From Lentzea sp. (GTDB lineage: Bacteria > Actinomycetota > Actinomycetes > Mycobacteriales > Pseudonocardiaceae), in contig JASLAV010000318.1 in the NCBI GenBank assembly GCA_030146905.1, positions 1 through 9,098 on the forward strand: DNA of 9,098 bases, written 5' to 3'. The notes under the pieces were generated by a model that worked only from the letters and a program-made list of their open reading frames with translations, had not been told where the DNA came from and made no database searches. Of the stretch, positions 5,695 through 9,098 are shown piece by piece. A program made the translations under genes and the position numbers. Numbering within the stretch: the stretch's first letter is position 1; every line of letters starts with the position of its first letter.

Positions 5695-5709
5695 CCGGGC
5701 AGACCCCGG
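5695..5709 (-). terminator. Small GC hairpin after recN, possible terminator
   Basis: CCGGG (5695-5699) and CCCGG (5705-5709) form a perfect 5-bp stem with a 5-nt loop, 4 nt past the recN stop. There is no U-tract. Actinobacterial terminators often lack one, but five base pairs is short, so this is weak evidence for termination. Confidence 0.3.
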
Positions 5710-5713
5710 AGCG

Positions 5714-7495
5714 TCAGGCCTTCTTCTTGCGCCGCCGCACCACCGGAGCCGACGACTTGTCCGCCTTGGCCGCCGCCAGCAACTCCTCGGCGTGCGCCCG
5801 GCCGGTGTCGGTCGAGTCCATGCCGGCGAGCATGCGGGCCAGCTCCACCACCCGCTGCGTCTCGTCGAGCTTGCGCACCGCGGACCGCGTGAACGTCCCG
5901 TCCGCCGACTTGTCCACGACCAGGTGCCGGTCGGCGAACGCCGCCACCTGCGGCAGGTGCGTCACCACGATGACCTGGTGCGAGCGGGCCAGCCTCGCCA
6001 GCCGGCGGCCCACCTCGACGGCCGCGCGGCCACCTACACCGGCGTCGACCTCGTCGAAGACCAGGGTCGGGACCGGGTCGGAGTGCGAGAGCACGACCTC
6101 CAGCGCGAGCATCACGCGTGAGAGCTCACCGCCCGACGCGCCCTTGTGCACCGGCAGGGCCGGGGCGCCCGGGTGCGAGATCAGGCGGAGCTCCACGTCG
6201 TCCACGCCGGAGGCGCCCGCGTGCAGGATCGAGCGGCCCACGGGCAACGCCTGCGAGTCGCCCGACTCGGCGTGGCGGGGACGCACGGCCAGTTCGACCG
6301 AGGCGTGCGGCATCGCGAGGCCGTCGAGCTCCTCGGTGACGGCCTTGCCCAGTTCCAGGGCGGCTTCGACGCGTGCGGCGGTGACGCGTTCGGCCAGCGC
6401 CGCCAGTTCCACTGCCAGCGCGTCGCGGCGCTCGGCCAGCGCGGTCAGCGCCTCTTCCGAGGTGTCGAGGCCGTTCAGCCGGGAGCGGGCGTCCGCCGCC
6501 CACGCGATCACGCCGTCGATGTCCGCCGCGTACTTGCGGGTCAGCGCCTTCAGTTCCGCCTGGCGCTGCAGAACCTGCTCCAGGCGGCCCGGGTCTGCCT
6601 CCAGGTGGTCGAGGTAGCCGGAGATCTCCGCGCCGACGTCGGCCAGCAACGTCGCCGCCTCGACCAGACGCGGTTCCATCTCGCGCAGCTTCGGGTCCTC
6701 CGACGCGGACAGGCGGCGGGCGGCCTCGGAGATCAGGCCGAGCGCACCGGGGTTGTCCGGGTCGCCCTCCAGGCTGCCGGACACCGCGAACTGCGCGCCC
6801 TGCGCGGCCTCGCGGAGCTGGTCGGCGTCGGCGAGGCGGCGTGCCTCGTCGTGGAGCTCGACGTCCTCGCCCTGCTTGGGATCGACGGCGTCGATCTCGC
6901 TCAGGCCGTGCCGCAGCAGGTCTGCCTCGCGCGCCAGCTCGCGGGAACGCTCGGTGCGCTCCTTCAGCTCCGTCGAGACGCGCAGCCACTCCTCGCGGAC
7001 CGACTGGTACGACCGCAACGGCTCGGCCACGTCCTCGCCGGCGAAGCGGTCCAGCACGCCGCGCTGCTCGGTCGGGCGCATGAGGCGCAGCTGGTCGTTC
7101 TGACCGTGGACGGCGATCAGCTGCTCCGCCAGCTCGGACAGGACGCCGACCGGCACGGAGCGGCCGCCGATGTGGGCGCGGGAACGGCCGTCGGCACCGA
7201 CGGTGCGGATCGCGATGAGCGAACCGTCCTCGTCCGCCTCGCCGCCGACCTCTTCCGCCACCTTCGCGGCAGGGCTGCCGGCCGGAGCCTGGAAGCGGCC
7301 CTCGACCACCGCCTTGTCCGCTCCGGTGCGCACCCGCGAAGCCTCAGCCCGGCCACCGCCGAGCAGGTGCAACCCGGTCACGACCATGGTCTTGCCCGCG
7401 CCGGTCTCACCCGTCACGACGGTGAACCCGGGGTCTAGTTCAAGGGTGGCCTCGTCGATCACGCCAAGGCCATTGATGCGCATCTCGGCCAGCAC
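5714..7495 (-). CDS. recN: DNA repair protein RecN, 593 aa
   Basis: RecN is an SMC-like ATPase that binds DNA ends and helps gather and hold broken chromosomes for recombination repair. The Walker A motif GETGAGKT is at residues 29-36. The ABC signature GASGGELS is at 452-459, the Walker B TLVFDE ends at Asp481-Glu482, and the switch histidine is in VVTH (513). Between them lies a long charged coiled-coil region. Full length is normal for the family. The last seven residues are RRRKKKA, a basic tail that could contact DNA. I prefer GTG 7495 (VLAEMRINGLGVID), since AAGG lies 8 nt upstream and homologues start MLxE at this point; ATG 7525 would add ten residues but has its ribosome binding site too close. 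The gene follows nadK after an 80-nt gap and may have its own promoter there; no actinobacterial LexA box was found. Confidence 0.96.
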   Translation of the reverse strand: MLAEMRINGLGVIDEATLELDPGFTVVTGETGAGKTMVVTGLHLLGGGRAEASRVRTGADKAVVEGRFQAPAGSPAAKVAEEVGGEADEDGSLIAIRTVGADGRSRAHIGGRSVPVGVLSELAEQLIAVHGQNDQLRLMRPTEQRGVLDRFAGEDVAEPLRSYQSVREEWLRVSTELKERTERSRELAREADLLRHGLSEIDAVDPKQGEDVELHDEARRLADADQLREAAQGAQFAVSGSLEGDPDNPGALGLISEAARRLSASEDPKLREMEPRLVEAATLLADVGAEISGYLDHLEADPGRLEQVLQRQAELKALTRKYAADIDGVIAWAADARSRLNGLDTSEEALTALAERRDALAVELAALAERVTAARVEAALELGKAVTEELDGLAMPHASVELAVRPRHAESGDSQALPVGRSILHAGASGVDDVELRLISHPGAPALPVHKGASGGELSRVMLALEVVLSHSDPVPTLVFDEVDAGVGGRAAVEVGRRLARLARSHQVIVVTHLPQVAAFADRHLVVDKSADGTFTRSAVRKLDETQRVVELARMLAGMDSTDTGRAHAEELLAAAKADKSSAPVVRRRKKKA

Positions 7496-7510
7496 AGGGC
7501 GAACCTTACT

Positions 7511-7543
7511 TGTCGAGTCCGACATTTCCTCGCGGGCACCATA
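7511..7543 (-). promoter_or_regulatory. Possible recN promoter and dyad
   Basis: On the minus strand TATGGT (7543-7538) fits TAnnnT and lies 42 nt before the GTG of recN; no good -35 is present. Between it and the gene is TGTCG-AGTC-CGACA (7511-7524), an inverted repeat with 5-bp arms. It would sit in the recN leader and could bind a regulator. It does not match the SOS box CGAAC-N4-GTTCG. Confidence is low. Confidence 0.25.
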
Positions 7544-7558
7544 ACGAGCGAGTGCCGA

Positions 7559-7574
7559 CGCACCGAGCGGTGCG
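7559..7574. repeat. Perfect 7-bp-arm inverted repeat just after nadK
   Basis: CGCACCG-AG-CGGTGCG lies immediately after the nadK stop codon. As RNA it would give a 6-bp stem with a 4-nt loop. With no U-tract it may be a weak terminator, a processing site, or an operator just above the possible recN promoter. Confidence 0.4.
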
Positions 7575-7575
7575 G

Positions 7576-8466
7576 TCAGCCTGCCGATGGCCCCCGCCAT
7601 CCCTTCACCGGCAGGTCGAACTTCTCGACCAGCCGGTCCGTGAACGGCGCCTGGCGCAGCCGCACGACCTTCAGCGGCACCGCGCCCTCCACGATCTCGA
7701 TCCGCGCACCCGCGGGCAGCTCGAACGTGCGCCGCCCGTCCGCGGACAGCGCCGCCGGATGCCCGGTCGCCTCGATCTCGAACGCCACGTGCGACTTCGG
7801 CGAGACGACCAACGGCCGTGCGAACAGCGCGTGCGCGTTGCTCGGCACCACCAGGATGGCCTGCACGTCCGGCCACACGACCGGTCCGCCAGCCGAGAAC
7901 GCGTAGGCGGTCGAACCCGTCGGCGTCGCGCACAGCACGCCGTCGCAGCCGAACGCCGACACGGGCCGTCCGTCGACCTCGACGACGACCTCGAGGATGC
8001 GTTCGCGGATCAGCTTCTCGACGCTGACCTCGTTGAGCGCCCAGGTCTCCACGACGACCTCGCCGCCGACCTTCGCGACGAGGTCGAGCGTCATCCGCTC
8101 TTCCACGAAGTAGTCGCGTTCCAGCACGTGGCCGACGGCCTCGTGCAGCGCGTCCGAGTCGGCCTCCGCGAGGAACCCGACGCGGCCGAGGTTCACGCCC
8201 AGCACCGGCACCCCCGCCGGGCGGGCCAGCTCGGCGCCGCGCAGGAACGTGCCGTCACCGCCGAGGACGAGCACCAGCTCGGTGCCCTCTGCGGAGTGGT
8301 CGTCGGCGGGCACGACCTTGGTGCAGCACGACGGGCCGAGGTCACGTGCCTCGTCGTCGAGCACTCTCGTCGTGACGCCCCCGACCGCGAGACGGCCTGC
8401 CACCTGACGGGCGAGATCGATGTTGCTCTGGTGGCCGGTGTGGACGACCAGCAGGACTTCCCTCAT
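7576..8466 (-). CDS. nadK: NAD kinase, 296 aa
   Basis: NAD kinase phosphorylates NAD to NADP in the cytoplasm (ATP- or polyphosphate-dependent in mycobacteria, where the gene is also called ppnK). The conserved GGDGTFL is at residues 69-75 with the catalytic Asp71. NE, which contacts the NAD ribose, is at 145-146 (LNEVSVEK), and the glycine-rich [15 protein letters not shown] starts at 181. Length is normal. The frame stays open upstream to 8751, but ATG 8466 ([13 protein letters not shown]) is the family start; it overlaps the tlyA stop as ATGA and has AAGG 6 nt upstream inside tlyA. It is probably cotranscribed with tlyA. The following recN is 80 nt away. Identity is secure. Confidence 0.96.
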   Translation of the reverse strand: MREVLLVVHTGHQSNIDLARQVAGRLAVGGVTTRVLDDEARDLGPSCCTKVVPADDHSAEGTELVLVLGGDGTFLRGAELARPAGVPVLGVNLGRVGFLAEADSDALHEAVGHVLERDYFVEERMTLDLVAKVGGEVVVETWALNEVSVEKLIRERILEVVVEVDGRPVSAFGCDGVLCATPTGSTAYAFSAGGPVVWPDVQAILVVPSNAHALFARPLVVSPKSHVAFEIEATGHPAALSADGRRTFELPAGARIEIVEGAVPLKVVRLRQAPFTDRLVEKFDLPVKGWRGPSAG

Positions 8467-9098
8467 TGGGGCCCTTCTTCGACGGCGGTGCGCACCATCT
8501 CCTCGGGGTCGACGGGGTCGCCCTTGCGGAGCCAGAGGAAGTACTCGACGTTGCCGGACGGTCCTGGCAGCGGGCTCGCTACGACCCCGTGCACGGCCAG
8601 GCCCAGTTCTCGCGTCGCCATGGTCACGTCGAGGACGGCGACGGCGCGCAGTTCGGGGTCGCGCACGACGCCACCGGAGCCGAGACGTTCCTTGCCGACC
8701 TCGAACTGCGGTTTGACCATCGGCAGCAGATCGCCTTCCTCGTCGAGGCACGCGGCCAGTGCGGGAAGCACAAGCCTCAACGAGATAAACGAAAGATCGG
8801 CCACCACGAGTTCAACTTTGCCGCCGATGTCCTCCGGCGTGAGGGTGCGGACGTTGGTCTTGTCCTTGACCACGACCCGGTCGTCGGTCTGCAGCTTCCA
8901 GTCGAGCAGACCCCTGCCGACGTCGGCCGCGACGACCTGCCGTGCGCCTTTGCGCAGCAGCACGTCGGTGAAACCGCCAGTGGATGCTCCCGCGTCGAGG
9001 CAGCGCCTGCCCGCCGGGTCGATCTTGAAGCCTTCGAGCGCGCCGATGAGCTTGTGCGCGCCCCTGGACGCCCAGTTCGGGTCGTTGCCGAGGTCCTT
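8463..9098 (-). CDS. tlyA: TlyA, rRNA 2'-O-methyltransferase, last 211 residues (5' end outside window)
   Basis: TlyA methylates the 2'-OH of C1409 in 16S and C1920 in 23S rRNA using S-adenosylmethionine; in mycobacteria its loss gives capreomycin and viomycin resistance. The visible part begins just before [12 protein letters not shown], the conserved segment opening the methyltransferase domain. It continues with the S-adenosylmethionine site [11 protein letters not shown], then [21 protein letters not shown] and [12 protein letters not shown]. These supply the expected K-D-K-E catalytic residues of the FtsJ-like fold. About 55-60 N-terminal residues (the S4 RNA-binding domain) lie beyond the right edge, judging from the usual length near 268. 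The stop overlaps the nadK start by 4 bp. A patch around 8762-8821 uses A/T-ending codons unlike the rest of the gene. Confidence 0.94.
   Translation of the reverse strand, partial: KDLGNDPNWASRGAHKLIGALEGFKIDPAGRRCLDAGASTGGFTDVLLRKGARQVVAADVGRGLLDWKLQTDDRVVVKDKTNVRTLTPEDIGGKVELVVADLSFISLRLVLPALAACLDEEGDLLPMVKPQFEVGKERLGSGGVVRDPELRAVAVLDVTMATRELGLAVHGVVASPLPGPSGNVEYFLWLRKGDPVDPEEMVRTAVEEGPQ

Larger units (their letters stand above)
5169..5713. other. 545-nt gap between recN and the membrane array
   Basis: No well-supported gene is seen. From the recN side the gap holds a GC hairpin (5695-5709), a 14-bp tandem repeat (5653-5683), the Cys-rich frame listed separately, a 12-bp palindrome GCCCGATCGGGC (5368-5379) and the possible short ORF before the array. 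The promoter of the array should lie here, but no clear -10/-35 pair was identified. Composition is GC-rich but less regular than in the genes. No tRNA cloverleaf was recognised. Confidence 0.5.

Noticed and set aside
5910..5918. TTGTCCACG, a DnaA-box-like sequence in recN
   Set aside because: It encodes VVDK with the ordinary codons GTC GTG GAC AAG and has no opposed partner, so chance explains it.
5294..6617. Plus-strand frames of 275 and 408 codons over the recN 3' half
   Set aside because: They are antisense to the conserved RecN ATPase motifs and show Ser/Arg/Ala shadow composition; no supported domain.
7496..7625. LexA (SOS) box upstream of recN
   Set aside because: I looked for CGAAC-N4-GTTCG in this area; only TCGAACTTCTCGA-like partial matches in coding sequence were found.
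7496..7933. Upstream extension of the recN frame
   Set aside because: It overlaps the nadK 3' end out of frame; RecN homology begins at VLAEMRI.
8467..8751. Upstream extension of the nadK frame
   Set aside because: It overlaps tlyA out of frame with Arg-rich shadow sequence; [12 protein letters not shown] is the family N-terminus.
1..9098. CRISPR arrays, tRNA or rRNA genes, insertion sequences, phage genes
   Set aside because: No repeat-spacer pattern, cloverleaf sequence, conserved rRNA stretch, transposase or terminal inverted repeats were recognised on either strand.

Overview
The window is high-GC DNA with strongly G/C-biased third codon positions, many GTG starts and chained 4-bp gene overlaps. 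It reads as an actinobacterial chromosome. The core order tlyA - nadK - recN - steA - steB - pyrG matches the conserved block of mycobacteria (Rv1694 to Rv1699 in M. tuberculosis). The protein style suggests Pseudonocardiales (Saccharothrix/Lentzea-like), but that assignment is inference.

Reading the minus strand from right to left: (i) tlyA (3' part only), nadK and recN form a housekeeping cluster for ribosomal RNA methylation, NADP supply and DNA break repair. tlyA and nadK overlap by ATGA, and recN follows after an 80-nt gap holding a small dyad and a possible promoter. (ii) A 545-nt stretch follows with no well-supported gene. It holds a 14-bp tandem repeat, a small GC hairpin after recN, a doubtful Cys-rich reading frame and a possible short upstream ORF coupled to the next gene. 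(iii) Four consecutive small membrane protein genes (5168 to 3151) are chained by 8-, 4- and 4-bp overlaps. All four encode four-helix proteins with a long first outside loop and similar helix motifs, so they look like diverged tandem paralogues. They lie exactly between recN and steA, which are neighbours in M. tuberculosis. (iv) steA and steB encode the membrane pair linked in corynebacteria to control of septal peptidoglycan hydrolysis. They overlap by GTGA. steA has no Shine-Dalgarno sequence but has a -10-like element placed for a leaderless transcript. (v) pyrG (CTP synthase) starts at the left edge and runs out of the window.

The only plus-strand gene is a SUKH (SMI1/KNR4-type) protein gene set between steB and pyrG. 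It diverges from pyrG and converges on steB so tightly that both stop codons lie in one CTAG.

The most notable features are the four-gene membrane array beside steAB, with a shared acidic DTPP(Y/F)G tail in its first two members; the lone SUKH gene; and a perfect 17-bp palindrome in steB made of two opposed DnaA-box-like sequences and kept with codons that are rare in this gene. No rRNA, tRNA, CRISPR array, insertion sequence or phage gene was seen.
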